From: Sediminibacterium sp.
Lineage (GTDB): Bacteria > Bacteroidota > Bacteroidia > Chitinophagales > Chitinophagaceae
NCBI GenBank assembly: GCA_016786865.1
Contig: JAEUVE010000018.1
Coordinates: 188,947 to 252,946, forward strand
Direction of reading: 5' to 3'
DNA length: 64,000 nucleotides
The notes under the pieces: model-generated
What the model saw: only the letters and a program-made list of their open reading frames with translations
Told to the model about the DNA's origin: nothing
Database searches by the model: none
Made by a program: the position numbers and the translations under genes
In this document: in pieces, positions 1-9,107 of the stretch
Layout: each line of letters starts with the position of its first letter
Position numbering within the stretch: position 1 is the stretch's first letter

Positions 1-2112
1 AATGGCGTCTGCTTCCTGATGAATGGAAATATCGAGTTCGGAAGCTGCCGCATGTTTAAGCGCGTTGTTGACTGTTTCCTGAATCACCCGGTACAATACC
101 GATTCAATATGTGCAGGAATGGAATTATTGAGTCCTTCTGTTTGCAGATTGATCCGGATGCTTCGCTGATCTATCTGTGCAATGAATTCCTTCACGGCAT
201 TAGCCAGTCCTTTCATGAGCAGCGCATTGGGCATCATGTTGTGACTGACCTGTCTTACTTCTTTGCAGCTTTCATCTACCAATGCCAGGGTTTTACCAAT
301 CAGCGCTGCCTCTTCTGAAGATGCATTGCTCAACTGATTGCTCAGTGCCTTTAAATTAAGCCATGCAGCTGAAACAAGTTGTCCTACACCATCGTGCAGG
401 TCGCTGGCTATTCTTTTGCGTTCCTCTTCCTCTGCTGCGATAATATCAATGGCAGCCTGCTGTTGCTGCTGCAATATTTTCTGGTGGTGCTGTTTTTCCT
501 GTTTAAGCCGGTTTCTTCTGTAAAGCAGGTATCCCAATGCAAGTAATGCAATAGTACTGATGCCAACCAGCGCAATCAGGTTGTTCTTTTGGGCTACTTC
601 CAGTTCCCGGATCCTGTTCAGTTTATTCAGGTTGTTGATCTGATCCTCCTTGATTTTGTTTTCCAGCTGGTTGCGCAACAGTTTTTCCTTTTGTTCAGAA
701 AGCAGTAAGCTGTCGGAAACGATTTTGAGTTCGGCGTCTGCCAGTTCAAGCTCCTGTTGTGCGATCCGGTATTTATTCTGATCAATGGCCAGTTGTTGAT
801 TGACGATGGCCAGGCTTTTGATGGAGTCCGATTTGTTCAGAAGGCTGATGCGGTACTCTTTTCTTTCTGTTTCGTATTTGGTTTGCAATTCATTAACCTG
901 CCGGATTACTTTATCGTTCAGCGATTTTTCGTTCATGCTCATCACCCTGGTTCTGTATGCCAGTGCGCTGGCATAATTACCCATCAGTGAATCCAGTGTT
1001 GCCCGGTGGTTGTAAATTTCACCGTGCGTGAATTGATCCGCGCCATATTTGGCGGCCGTGCTTTCGGCCTGGTTGAACCATTTTAATGCTTCGGGATAAT
1101 TCTTCAGGTTGGTATAGGCAAAGCCGATGTTTTGTTCAATCAGCGCAACACCAGACTGGCTTTGATTTTCGCGTGCAATTTTCAGACCCTCTTTAAAGTA
1201 GTGGATGGAAGTATCATAATTGCCCTGTCGGAGGTTAATGGCGCCCATATTGTTGGCGCAGAGCTGAATACCTCTTTTAAAATCTACCTGTTTAAACCGG
1301 ATCAACCCTTTGTTGAGTTCTTCCAAGGCCCTGGGATAGTTGAGTTGTTCGGCATATACATTGGCCAGATTGATGTGTGCAATACCCAGGTTGCGCCAAT
1401 CCTGCGCTTTTGTATTCGACTGGATGCTCAGCAAAAAATATTCAATAGCCTTGGGATAGTTTTTGGTCTGGTACAACAGCCTGCCGATATTGCTTTGGGT
1501 GGCTCCGATCATTTTCGTATCTCCGGTGGTTTCCTGAATTCCCAGCGATTTAATCAGGTACTCGATGGCCAGATCGTTGTCGCCTTTTTCGGTATAGAGG
1601 CTTCCGGCATTGTGATAAAGCGTACCCAGTGCGCGGGTGTTGCGCAGCTTCAGCAACAGTTCTTCGCTTTTCTTAAAATAAGTGGCAGATTCTTCAAAGC
1701 GGTTTGCCAATAAAAAGCATTGTCCCAGGGCAGTATAAACGGTAGCGATTTCTGCCGGCCTTTGCAGTTGCTGCCAATAAGCCATTTCCTGTTGCAGTAG
1801 TGGTAGGGCTTTTTGCGGAACCCTTTTTACAATGTAGTAATTACTGATGGACCTGCTGGCCAGGGCAATACCCGGTTTATAGCGGAGGTTGTTCGATAAA
1901 GCTGTAGCCTGTTGAGAGAGCCGGAATGCCTGAGCGGAATCTGTAAAAGAATAATAGAACGCCAGTTGGTTGAGGAGATTGATTTGTGCAGTGTCCTGCA
2001 GGGCAGGATTAATTTTTTTTCTGAGACTGTCGATCTCTTGCAAGTACTGGCCCTTGGCCATATTCATTCCTGTAAGCAGGAAAAAGAATAAGCATCCCTG
2101 AATTTTTCTCAT
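1..2112 (-). CDS. TPR-containing sensor histidine kinase (HisKA_3/NarL-type), 3' end outside window
   Basis: The first 704 codons read without a stop from ATG at 2112 to the window edge, so the C-terminus is missing. A signal peptide (hydrophobic core FFFLL) leads into a long array of degenerate TPR helices at about residues 30-390, with repeats such as NYPKAIEYF and NYPEALKWF. A charged coiled coil follows at about 395-505, then one membrane helix at about 511-533, then the phospho-acceptor helix ERKRIASDLHDGVGQ with His573. The N-box of the HATPase domain (ETVNNALKHA) is visible; the G boxes lie outside. This is the LiaS/NarX/UhpB class of dimeric kinase, which normally pairs with a LuxR-type response regulator. 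No regulator is in view, so signal and target are unknown. No DNA-binding domain is seen in the visible part. Confidence 0.9.
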   Translation of the reverse strand, partial: MRKIQGCLFFFLLTGMNMAKGQYLQEIDSLRKKINPALQDTAQINLLNQLAFYYSFTDSAQAFRLSQQATALSNNLRYKPGIALASRSISNYYIVKRVPQKALPLLQQEMAYWQQLQRPAEIATVYTALGQCFLLANRFEESATYFKKSEELLLKLRNTRALGTLYHNAGSLYTEKGDNDLAIEYLIKSLGIQETTGDTKMIGATQSNIGRLLYQTKNYPKAIEYFLLSIQSNTKAQDWRNLGIAHINLANVYAEQLNYPRALEELNKGLIRFKQVDFKRGIQLCANNMGAINLRQGNYDTSIHYFKEGLKIARENQSQSGVALIEQNIGFAYTNLKNYPEALKWFNQAESTAAKYGADQFTHGEIYNHRATLDSLMGNYASALAYRTRVMSMNEKSLNDKVIRQVNELQTKYETERKEYRISLLNKSDSIKSLAIVNQQLAIDQNKYRIAQQELELADAELKIVSDSLLLSEQKEKLLRNQLENKIKEDQINNLNKLNRIRELEVAQKNNLIALVGISTIALLALGYLLYRRNRLKQEKQHHQKILQQQQQAAIDIIAAEEEERKRIASDLHDGVGQLVSAAWLNLKALSNQLSNASSEEAALIGKTLALVDESCKEVRQVSHNMMPNALLMKGLANAVKEFIAQIDQRSIRINLQTEGLNNSIPAHIESVLYRVIQETVNNALKHAAASELDISIHQEADAI

Positions 2113-2207
2113 GCGATTCGTCCGTTGAACTAATTTATGCTTTTTAGCAATTGAACATAAAGAAAAAATGATGCTTCTGAAGAATTTCTGGTATTTGCCT
2201 GGGGTGT

Positions 2208-3116
2208 CTAGTTTCTTACGATAAAGGTTACACCTTCGATGGCCAGTTGTGTTTTAGGAAATATGGCCGTGGCTTCGGTCAGGTAGTCGTGGAGTTCTTC
2301 GTATTTACTGCTGAAGTGTCCGAGTAGCAACCGGTGGGCATTTGCTTTTAAAGCAATGGTAGCAGCCTGAACTGTGGTGGAATGAAATCTTGCAGCAGCC
2401 CGTTCTTCCAGGTCTTTCAGATAAGTAGCTTCGTGGTAGAGCAGGGTTACATTGCGGGTAATTTCTGCCAGTCGCTCATCGTAAACCGTATCCGCGCAGA
2501 ATGCATAACTACGAGGCGGCGTATTGGGAATGGTAACCTGGTCGTTGTAAATAACCTGTCCGTCTTTGCGCGTATAATCGTATCCCTGCTTAAGTGCCTG
2601 AAAATAAGCCGCAGGAATTTCATGTGCAATCGCTTTTTCCCTGTCTACTTTGCGGGGGAGTTTCTTTTCGCGAACAATAAATCCCCAGCAGGGAATACGG
2701 TGCCTGGTGGCGAAACATTCCACGGAAAACTTGGGTGTATCCAGGATCAGTTCCTCCCTGGTAAGCGGGTGAAAAATCAGTTCGTAGGGCAGGGTGGTCA
2801 ACGCCACTTCCAGTTGCAACCGGATAATGCTTTCCATACCGGTAGGGGCATAGAGGTGCAGTGGCTGTTCTCTTCCGAGTAGTCCCATACTGGTAATGAG
2901 CCCGATCAGTCCAAAATAGTGGTCACCATGTAAGTGGGAAATGAAAATATGGTTGAGTTTTCCTCTTTTGATTTTATAACGGGATAACTGCATTTGGGTA
3001 CCCTCACCGCAGTCGATCAGGAGCAACTGATCATCGATGGTAACTACCTGCGCGGTAGGATGCCTGTCGTAAGCAGGCAAAGCGGAATTATTACCCAAAA
3101 TGGTTACTGCAAACAT
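2208..3116 (-). CDS. rnz: Ribonuclease Z (tRNA 3' endonuclease)
   Basis: 302 residues, the usual length for bacterial RNase Z. It is a metallo-beta-lactamase-fold enzyme that cuts the 3' trailer from tRNA precursors. The zinc motif HLHGDH is at residues 61-66, preceded by the family strand LLIDCGEGTQ at 33-42. Later ligands fit FCADT (Asp) and LLLGHFSSKY (His near the C-terminus). This matters here because the tRNA-Leu gene in the window does not encode CCA, so its trailer must be cut and CCA added. The gene stands alone between the histidine kinase and the divergent rpsO. The start is the only ATG before the conserved N-terminal FAVTILGNNSA strand. Confidence 0.95.
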   Translation of the reverse strand: MFAVTILGNNSALPAYDRHPTAQVVTIDDQLLLIDCGEGTQMQLSRYKIKRGKLNHIFISHLHGDHYFGLIGLITSMGLLGREQPLHLYAPTGMESIIRLQLEVALTTLPYELIFHPLTREELILDTPKFSVECFATRHRIPCWGFIVREKKLPRKVDREKAIAHEIPAAYFQALKQGYDYTRKDGQVIYNDQVTIPNTPPRSYAFCADTVYDERLAEITRNVTLLYHEATYLKDLEERAAARFHSTTVQAATIALKANAHRLLLGHFSSKYEELHDYLTEATAIFPKTQLAIEGVTFIVRN

Positions 3117-3300
3117 GAAAATGCATCCGGATTTAAATACAGAACCGGCCCTTTGTAAAGTTAAGACAAATTAAATTTTTTTATGCTGCATAACTATCTA
3201 TTTTTATATATATTTAGATTCTTTTTACTGTGTTGTCCGGGAAAGGAAGATTTTGTGTCAAAAAAATGTTGAAAATGAACTCAATTATCAGTTTAAATTG

Positions 3301-3308
3301 TACCTTTG
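3301..3308 (+). promoter_or_regulatory. -7 box (TACCTTTG) of the rpsO promoter
   Basis: Exact match to the Bacteroidota primary-sigma -7 consensus TAnnTTTG, 55 bases before the rpsO start. No clean -33 TTTG lies at the expected distance. An in-frame extension of rpsO back to 3253 would span this box, which argues for the start at 3364. Confidence 0.6.
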
Positions 3309-3363
3309 CGCGAATAAAAAAAAGAAAGAGTCCAATTCTGGAGTCAAAAAAACAATTTTTGAG

Positions 3364-3636
3364 ATGCCTTATTTAACAACAGAAAAGAAAGCCAGCATTT
3401 TTGCTGAATTCGGTGGAAAAGCAACCAACACAGGTTCAATTGAAGGTCAAGTAGCGCTTTTAACTGAGCGTATTGCCCACATTTCCAAGCACTTGCAAGC
3501 CAATAAGCACGATCATTCTACCCAGCGTGGTCTGATGCAGATGGTAGGTCAGCGTAAGCGTTTACTGACTTATATGCAAAAGCACAACCTGACAGGTTAC
3601 CGCGCATTGATCGAAAAGTTAGGTCTGAGAAAATAA
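3364..3636 (+). CDS. rpsO: 30S ribosomal protein S15
   Basis: 90 residues from ATG 3364, matching the usual 88-90 for S15, a primary 16S rRNA-binding protein of the small-subunit platform. Recognisable core: GKATNTGSIEGQVALLTERI, then HLQANKHDHSTQRGL and KRLLTYMQKHN. The frame is open back to 3253, but those 37 extra residues are lysine-rich, not family-like, and overlap the promoter box at 3301. As in many bacteria, rpsO lies directly upstream of pnp. In E. coli PNPase and the rpsO transcript are linked through RNA decay; here the two are separated by a hairpin at 3660-3691. Confidence 0.97.
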   Translation: MPYLTTEKKASIFAEFGGKATNTGSIEGQVALLTERIAHISKHLQANKHDHSTQRGLMQMVGQRKRLLTYMQKHNLTGYRALIEKLGLRK

Positions 3637-3659
3637 TCCCTCAGTCATGTTATAAAACC

Positions 3660-3691
3660 ATTCCCAACTCACAGACATTGTAGTTGGGAAT
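3660..3691 (+). terminator. Hairpin between rpsO and pnp
   Basis: Perfect 10-bp arms ATTCCCAACT / AGTTGGGAAT around a 12-base loop, followed by a mixed T-rich stretch (AGTTGTTTTAT). It could be a terminator or an attenuating or processing hairpin. The tail is weak for a strong intrinsic terminator. Confidence 0.55.
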
Positions 3692-3751
3692 AGTTGTTTT
3701 ATCATAGTCCTTTTCAATCTATCCATTCTCACCGTCACAACCCGACAATTT

Positions 3752-5905
3752 ATGTTAACACAACCTATAAGCGTAAGCTTTGACCTGGGCGGCAACCGCC
3801 AGGTTACAATAGGTACCGGTAAATTGGCCCGTCAGGCCGATGGAGCCGTTACCGTACAGCAGGGAGACTGCATTATCATGGCTACCGTTGTAGCCAACAA
3901 GGATCCGAAGGAAGGGCAGGATTTCTTTCCTTTGAGCGTAGATTACCAGGAAAAATTTGCATCAGCCGGTCGTGTGCCCGGATCCTTCTTCAAAAGAGAA
4001 GCCCGCTTGAACGACTATGAAATATTAACCAGTCGTTTGATCGACCGTGCATTGCGTCCTTTGTTTCCGGAAGACTATCTCTGCGATGTGCAGGTACTGG
4101 TAAGTCTGGTATCGAGCGATGCCGAAATCATGCCCGATTCATTGGCCTGTCTGGCTGCTTCTGCAGCATTGGCTGTATCCGATATTCCTATCAAGGAAAT
4201 CATTTCCGAAGTGCGTATTGCCCGCGTGAATGGTGAATTTGTGGTAAATCCCACCCGTTCTCAACTGGCTACTTCTGACCTGGAATTTTTGATTGCAGCT
4301 ACAGAAAAAAACCTGATGATGGTAGAAGGGGAAGCCAAAGAATGTTCTGAAGCAGATCTGGTAAAAGCACTGGAACTGGCACACGATGCCATCCGCATTC
4401 AGATTAAGGCTCAGGCAGATTTGCGCAGCAAAGTGGGTATTATCACCAAGCGCGATTACAAAAAGCCAGAGCAGAATGAAGCCATTCGCGAAAAAGTATA
4501 TGCTTTTGCTAAAGATCGCGTATACGAGATTTCAAGAAAGGGTTCTGCCAAGCACGAAAGAACAGATGCCTACAGTGCACTGAAAGACGAACTGATTGCG
4601 AGCCTGGGTGAGGAAGCAACAGATCTCGAGAAGAAATTAGCCAAGAAATACTACGAAGACCTGAAGTGGGAAGTCGTAAGAAATATGATTCTGGAAGACA
4701 GGGTTCGTTTAGACGGACGTAAGCTGGATGAGGTTCGTCCACTGGCGATGGAGGTTTCTCCGCTGCCAACCCCACACGGCTCTGCACTGTTTACAAGAGG
4801 TGAAACTCAATCACTTACAACGGTTACTTTTGGTACTAAATTAGACGAACTGCTGGCAGAAACAGCAGCGAAGTCTGAGTACAGCAAGTTCTTCCTGCAT
4901 TACAATTTCCCTCCGTTTTCAACCGGTGAGGTAAAAATGATGCGTGGTGTGGGCAGAAGGGAAGTAGGTCATGGTAACCTTGCCATGCGCTCTCTGAAGC
5001 AAATGATGCCAGGAAGCGAATACGCCTATACAGTTCGTGTGGTAAGTGATATTCTGGAGAGCAACGGTTCTTCTTCTATGGCAACTGTTTGTGCCGGTTC
5101 ACTGGCGCTCATGGATGCGGGTGTACCTGTTCCGAAGCACGTAAGTGGTGTGGCAATGGGACTGATTACCAGAGAAGATGGTAAATACGCAATTCTGACT
5201 GATATCCTTGGTGATGAAGATCACCTGGGAGATATGGACTTTAAAGTTACCGGTACCCGCGATGGTATCTGCGGTGTTCAGATGGACATCAAGGTAGATG
5301 GCCTGAGTATGGCGGTAATGATGGAGGCCCTGGAACAGGCGCGCAAAGGCCGTTTACACATCCTGGATGCTATGTACGAATGTATGCCGGCAGCAAGACC
5401 AGATGTGAAGCCGCATGCACCGCGCATGATCAAGCTGATCATCGACAAGGAATTCATTGGTGCGGTGATCGGACCAGGTGGTAAAGTAATTCAGGAAATT
5501 CAACGTGAAACCGGTGCTACGGTAAATATTGAAGAAGTAGGCAATACCGGTGAGGTAAGCATATTCTCTGCCAATAAAGAAAGCCTGGATAAAGCCGTTA
5601 CATGGGTACGCGGTATTACTGCAGTACCACAGGTAGGTGATGTGTACGAAGGACCTGTGAAAGGCATTAAAGAATTCGGCGCATTTGTAGAATTCATGCC
5701 TGGTAAGCAGGGCTTGCTGCACATCAGCGAAATCAGCTGGAGCAGACTGGAAACCATGGATGGTCTCTTTAAAGAGGGTGATATGGTAAAAGTGAAGCTG
5801 GTAGGGGTAGATCCTAAAACCGGTAAGTTCAAGTTGAGCCGTAAAGTGCTGATGCCAAGACCAGACAACAAACAGCCACGCGAAGGGCAGTCCGAAAACG
5901 CATAA
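3752..5905 (+). CDS. pnp: Polyribonucleotide nucleotidyltransferase (PNPase)
   Basis: 717 residues, full length. PNPase is a trimeric 3'-5' phosphorolytic exoribonuclease of mRNA decay. Domains in order: RNase PH-like domain 1 (from about 5; motif FFKREARLNDYE), a helical linker (about 215-310), catalytic RNase PH domain 2 (GRKLDEVRPL, then LFTRGETQ, with the acidic metal site near LGDEDHLGDMDFKV), a KH domain (IGAVIGPGGKVIQEI, about 570) and a C-terminal S1 domain (VGDVYEGPVKGIKEFGAFVE, about 625-700). All parts are intact. It follows rpsO after a hairpin and is closed by a clear terminator at 5931. Confidence 0.98.
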   Translation: MLTQPISVSFDLGGNRQVTIGTGKLARQADGAVTVQQGDCIIMATVVANKDPKEGQDFFPLSVDYQEKFASAGRVPGSFFKREARLNDYEILTSRLIDRALRPLFPEDYLCDVQVLVSLVSSDAEIMPDSLACLAASAALAVSDIPIKEIISEVRIARVNGEFVVNPTRSQLATSDLEFLIAATEKNLMMVEGEAKECSEADLVKALELAHDAIRIQIKAQADLRSKVGIITKRDYKKPEQNEAIREKVYAFAKDRVYEISRKGSAKHERTDAYSALKDELIASLGEEATDLEKKLAKKYYEDLKWEVVRNMILEDRVRLDGRKLDEVRPLAMEVSPLPTPHGSALFTRGETQSLTTVTFGTKLDELLAETAAKSEYSKFFLHYNFPPFSTGEVKMMRGVGRREVGHGNLAMRSLKQMMPGSEYAYTVRVVSDILESNGSSSMATVCAGSLALMDAGVPVPKHVSGVAMGLITREDGKYAILTDILGDEDHLGDMDFKVTGTRDGICGVQMDIKVDGLSMAVMMEALEQARKGRLHILDAMYECMPAARPDVKPHAPRMIKLIIDKEFIGAVIGPGGKVIQEIQRETGATVNIEEVGNTGEVSIFSANKESLDKAVTWVRGITAVPQVGDVYEGPVKGIKEFGAFVEFMPGKQGLLHISEISWSRLETMDGLFKEGDMVKVKLVGVDPKTGKFKLSRKVLMPRPDNKQPREGQSENA

Positions 5906-5930
5906 TAATTTATATATAAATACGTTTTTA

Positions 5931-5962
5931 AAAGGTCCCGATACCCATCGGGGCCTTTTTTT
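5931..5962 (+). terminator. Intrinsic terminator after pnp
   Basis: Arms AAAGGTCCCGAT / ATCGGGGCCTTT with a 4-base loop and a run of seven Ts. One G-T pair in the stem. Confidence 0.9.
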
Positions 5963-5985
5963 ATGATGATTCTTTCCCCCCAACT

Positions 5986-6804
5986 ATGAATAAGAAATAC
6001 ATTCAAATAGAAATTACCGGAATCAACGAATCGGCCAGTGCAATTGCCATTGCAGAACTGAGTCAGGTTGGTTTCGATGGCTTCCTGGAAGAAACCAATT
6101 CGCTTAAAGCCTACAGCAAAGAGGGTGTATTTGATCAATCAGAATTAAATATTATAATGAATAAGCTAGGCTTAACCTATTCATTATCAGTTTTAGAAGA
6201 TCAAAACTGGAATAAGGTATGGGAGTCTAACTTTAGTCCGGTAATAGTGGGGGATTTTGTAGGCATCCGGGCTTCTTTTCATGAACCCATTGCCGGAGTG
6301 GCCCATGAGTTGGTGATTACACCCAAGATGAGCTTTGGTACAGGTCACCATGCAACAACTTATACGGTGATGCAACTGATGCGCGAGCTTCAGTTCGAAG
6401 GGAAAAGGGTATTTGATTTCGGAACTGGAACGGGTATTCTGGCCATACTGGCAGAAAAGTTGGGGGCGTCCTATGTACTGGCCGTAGACAACGACGAGTG
6501 GTGTATTGAAAACTCCCGTGAAAATATTTCAATTAACGATTGTAAGAATATTGAAATTCAGCAAGTTGACTCTATTAATACTGGCTGGAAATTTGATATC
6601 GTCATTGCGAATATCAACCGGCATATCATAGAAGCCAATTTGTCTTCTCTGCCCGGCGTACTGCAGGAGGGTGGAATCCTGATCCTGAGTGGTCTGTTGC
6701 AGTCCGATGAAAAAGACATACTGGCTGCCTGTAATCTGTTGGGTTTTACCCATCAAAAGACCCTGCAGAAAGATGGCTGGATTGCCATTTATTTAACTAA
6801 ATGA
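5986..6804 (+). CDS. prmA: Ribosomal protein L11 methyltransferase
   Basis: 272 residues. PrmA is a class I SAM-dependent methyltransferase that trimethylates ribosomal protein L11. The SAM-binding motif I reads VFDFGTGTGILAILAEKLGA (about 140-159), followed by the acidic end of the second strand (AVDNDEWC). The post-I/substrate motif IVANINRHII corresponds to the family NI(L/N) signature. The N-terminal ferredoxin-like L11-recognition domain occupies about residues 1-100. The motif MSFGTGHHATT, typical of PrmA, precedes the SAM site. It is a single gene downstream of the pnp terminator. Confidence 0.95.
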   Translation: MNKKYIQIEITGINESASAIAIAELSQVGFDGFLEETNSLKAYSKEGVFDQSELNIIMNKLGLTYSLSVLEDQNWNKVWESNFSPVIVGDFVGIRASFHEPIAGVAHELVITPKMSFGTGHHATTYTVMQLMRELQFEGKRVFDFGTGTGILAILAEKLGASYVLAVDNDEWCIENSRENISINDCKNIEIQQVDSINTGWKFDIVIANINRHIIEANLSSLPGVLQEGGILILSGLLQSDEKDILAACNLLGFTHQKTLQKDGWIAIYLTK

Positions 6805-6849
6805 TAAATAGCCAACGTTAATTTAGTATTAAGTTTAGCCTACAGGGGC

Positions 6850-6857
6850 TATATTTG
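6850..6857 (+). promoter_or_regulatory. -7 box (TATATTTG) upstream of plsY
   Basis: Exact TAnnTTTG match, 19 bases before the plsY ATG. It implies a leader of about 12-15 bases. Confidence 0.55.
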
Positions 6858-6876
6858 TGGAACCATATTACACGTA

Positions 6877-7521
6877 ATGAACGAAGTTTTGTTAATCATT
6901 TTGGCCTATCTCATCGGCTCAATTCCGACCGCTGTTTGGGTTAGTAAACGTTTCTTCAAGATTGATATCCGCGACTATGGAAGCGGAAATGCAGGCGCCA
7001 CCAATACTTTCAGGGTATTGGGATCCAAATGGGGTACCGTTGTAATGTCGATTGATGTACTCAAAGGGGTGATCGCAACCTCTCTTTATGTATTGTTGCC
7101 CTACTATATGACCGATGAATGGAGCCGGACCAATTTTATGGTTGGGCTGGGTCTTTCGGCAGTTTTGGGACATATTTTTCCGGTTTGGGCTGGATTCAGA
7201 GGTGGTAAAGGAGTGGCAACCCTGCTGGGAATGGCCGTTGCCATACAGCCGCTTGTAGCGCTTTGCTGTGTGGGGGTATTTTTGCTGGTACTGTACTTAA
7301 CACGTTTTGTTTCCCTCAGTTCTATTCTTGCAGGCGTTTCTTTCATGGTTTTTATACTTTTTATCTTCAACGAAAAAGAAACACTTTACCGCATATTTGC
7401 TGTAATGGTTGCCCTGATGGTGATCCTCACACACCAGAAAAATATTACCCGGATACTGAAGGGTACAGAAAGTAAAATCCCTTTCTTTAAGAACAGGGAT
7501 AGGCGAAAGGGCAGAAAGTAA
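6877..7521 (+). CDS. plsY: Glycerol-3-phosphate acyltransferase PlsY
   Basis: 214 residues, integral inner-membrane protein. PlsY transfers the acyl group from acyl-phosphate to sn-glycerol-3-phosphate, the first step of phospholipid synthesis. Conserved motif 1 GSGNAGATN is at residues 35-43, and the glycine-rich motif FRGGKGVATL is near 108. About five hydrophobic segments are visible, with a basic C-terminal tail. PlsY depends on acyl-phosphate made by PlsX; plsX is also in this window (38077-39021), so both halves of the PlsX/PlsY route are present though far apart. PlsC-type acylation may be supplied by the gene at 37483. Confidence 0.96.
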   Translation: MNEVLLIILAYLIGSIPTAVWVSKRFFKIDIRDYGSGNAGATNTFRVLGSKWGTVVMSIDVLKGVIATSLYVLLPYYMTDEWSRTNFMVGLGLSAVLGHIFPVWAGFRGGKGVATLLGMAVAIQPLVALCCVGVFLLVLYLTRFVSLSSILAGVSFMVFILFIFNEKETLYRIFAVMVALMVILTHQKNITRILKGTESKIPFFKNRDRRKGRK

Positions 7522-7562
7522 CAGCTCAGGTAAATCGTTTTTAGAACTTCTAACCGTTTTTT

Positions 7563-8372
7563 ATGAAAAGAACTCTGCTTGCATACAGTTTAATCTGTAC
7601 AGCCTGTCTGATAAGTGCCTGTCAGCGCAATGCCATTACCGGCAGGTCGCAATTGTCTATTGTATCCGAATCGGAGGTTCAGTCGCTGGCGGTTGGTCAG
7701 TATAAGTCTTTCCTGGATTCCAACAAAGTGGTTGCTGCCGCTAACAAGGATGCAGTAATGGTAAAAAGGGTAGGGAGCAGGATTATTGATGCTATTAAAA
7801 CCTATTATGCTACACAGGGGCTGTCTAAAGAGCTGGAAGGCTATAGCTGGGAAGTGAACCTGGTCGAAAACAAAGAAATGAATGCATGGTGTATGCCAGG
7901 CGGGAAGATCGTGGTGTATACCGGGTTATTGCCGGTAACCAAAAACGAAGCTTCACTGGCCGTGGTGATGGGCCATGAAATTGCGCACGCACTAGCCCGC
8001 CATGGCAGTGAACGAATGAGTCAGGCCATGCTCCAGCAGGGACTGGGACTGGGTATTTCTCTGGCATTGTCTAACAAACCGGCTCAAACACAAAATATTT
8101 TTAATACCGCATATGGCATCGGTTCCGGCGCGGGCTTGTCTGCTTTCAGCAGGAGCAATGAGCTGGAAGCCGATAAATTTGGGCTTCGTTTTTCTGCACT
8201 GGCCGGTTACGACCCCCGGGAAGCCATCGATTTTTGGCAGAGAATGTCCAAAGCATCCGGAGGAGGAGCCGTGCCGAGTTTGTTCAGTACCCACCCGAGT
8301 GATGCCACCCGAATCGCTGAATTAGAGAAGGTTATGGACGAAACAATTAAAAATTATTATAAAAAGCCGTAA
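7563..8372 (+). CDS. M48 family metalloprotease, lipoprotein
   Basis: 269 residues. The N-terminus is a lipoprotein signal with lipobox LISAC, Cys20 being the lipidated residue. The zinc-protease motif is complete: HEIAH at 138-142 and the third ligand in NELEADKFG at about 199-207. This is the soluble periplasmic BepA/YcaL/LoiP-like branch of M48, which lacks the membrane helices of HtpX. Family members trim or assist assembly of outer-membrane proteins, so a role in envelope quality control is likely. No Asp follows the lipid Cys at +2 (it is Gln), consistent in Bacteroidota with either membrane. It sits between plsY and a YdeI-like gene without an obvious shared operon. Confidence 0.92.
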   Translation: MKRTLLAYSLICTACLISACQRNAITGRSQLSIVSESEVQSLAVGQYKSFLDSNKVVAAANKDAVMVKRVGSRIIDAIKTYYATQGLSKELEGYSWEVNLVENKEMNAWCMPGGKIVVYTGLLPVTKNEASLAVVMGHEIAHALARHGSERMSQAMLQQGLGLGISLALSNKPAQTQNIFNTAYGIGSGAGLSAFSRSNELEADKFGLRFSALAGYDPREAIDFWQRMSKASGGGAVPSLFSTHPSDATRIAELEKVMDETIKNYYKKP

Positions 8373-8380
8373 CATTTTTT

Positions 8381-8388
8381 TAACTTTG
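8381..8388 (+). promoter_or_regulatory. -7 box (TAACTTTG)
   Basis: Exact TAnnTTTG match in the 51-base gap, 35 bases before the ATG at 8424. This suggests the YdeI-like gene is transcribed separately from the protease gene. Confidence 0.5.
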
Positions 8389-8423
8389 TGCTCTTTTTAA
8401 GCCTATTAAACTTCCTTTAAGGC

Positions 8424-9089
8424 ATGTACAGTCAAACGCTTCTAGAGAAACTTCAGTTAAAGGATGAAAAGAATCTATTGATTCAAGGATTACCTTCTTC
8501 TATTGAAAAACAGTTCGCTAAACTCACTTACACCAAAAATGTAACTCCGCTACTCAAAAGCAAAAAAGTGGATTTTGTATTGGTGTTTGCACTTAGCCAG
8601 ACGCAATTGAACAATGTATTGTGCGAAGTTTTCCCGGCATTGCACGACGAAACCAAGCTCTGGATTGCCTACCCCAAAGCCACCAGCAAAATTGCCAGCG
8701 ACCTGAACCGCGATTGCAGCTGGGAATGTTTAACCAAGAAGGAGTACGAATGTGTACGCCAGGTAGCCCTGGACCATGTGTGGAGCGCCATGCGTTTCAA
8801 GAAACTGGACCAGATACCCAACAGAACCCGGAATTTTTCCGAAAGCAAAGGGTTACAGCTGAATGGGGTGGACTTTGAAAAAAGACTGGTAAAAGCGCCG
8901 GTAGAACTGGAAAGACTGTTTACCACACATGAGGAGGCCAAGGAATTCTTTACCTCGCTTTCTTTCACCAACCAGAAAGAGTATGTTACCTGGATTGAAG
9001 GCGCAAAGAAGGAAGAAACCCGTAAGCGCCGCCTGGAAACTGCGCTGGAAAAACTACTGGCCGGTAAAAGAAATCCGACAGAGAAATAA
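8424..9089 (+). CDS. YdeI/OmpD-associated (OmdA) family protein with DUF3052-like N-terminal part
   Basis: 221 residues, cytoplasmic, no signal peptide or membrane helix. The C-terminal third (about 160-215: EEAKEFFTSLSFTNQKEYV, WIEGAKKEETRKRRLETAL) matches the helical YdeI/OmdA domain, characterised by a tryptophan-containing helix followed by a basic EETRKRR stretch. The N-terminal 130 residues resemble DUF3052-type proteins (VDFVLVFA, LWIAYPKATSK). YdeI has been linked to bacteriocin and polymyxin tolerance in enteric bacteria, but that role cannot be assumed here. It converges with the ABC-F gene with an 18-base gap. Confidence 0.8.
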   Translation: MYSQTLLEKLQLKDEKNLLIQGLPSSIEKQFAKLTYTKNVTPLLKSKKVDFVLVFALSQTQLNNVLCEVFPALHDETKLWIAYPKATSKIASDLNRDCSWECLTKKEYECVRQVALDHVWSAMRFKKLDQIPNRTRNFSESKGLQLNGVDFEKRLVKAPVELERLFTTHEEAKEFFTSLSFTNQKEYVTWIEGAKKEETRKRRLETALEKLLAGKRNPTEK

Positions 9090-9107
9090 AAGATTCCCCG
9101 ATTTATC

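Noticed and set aside
3253..3363. N-terminal extension of rpsO
   Set aside because: The extra 37 residues are lysine-rich and not family-like, and they cover the -7 box at 3301. ATG 3364 gives the normal S15.
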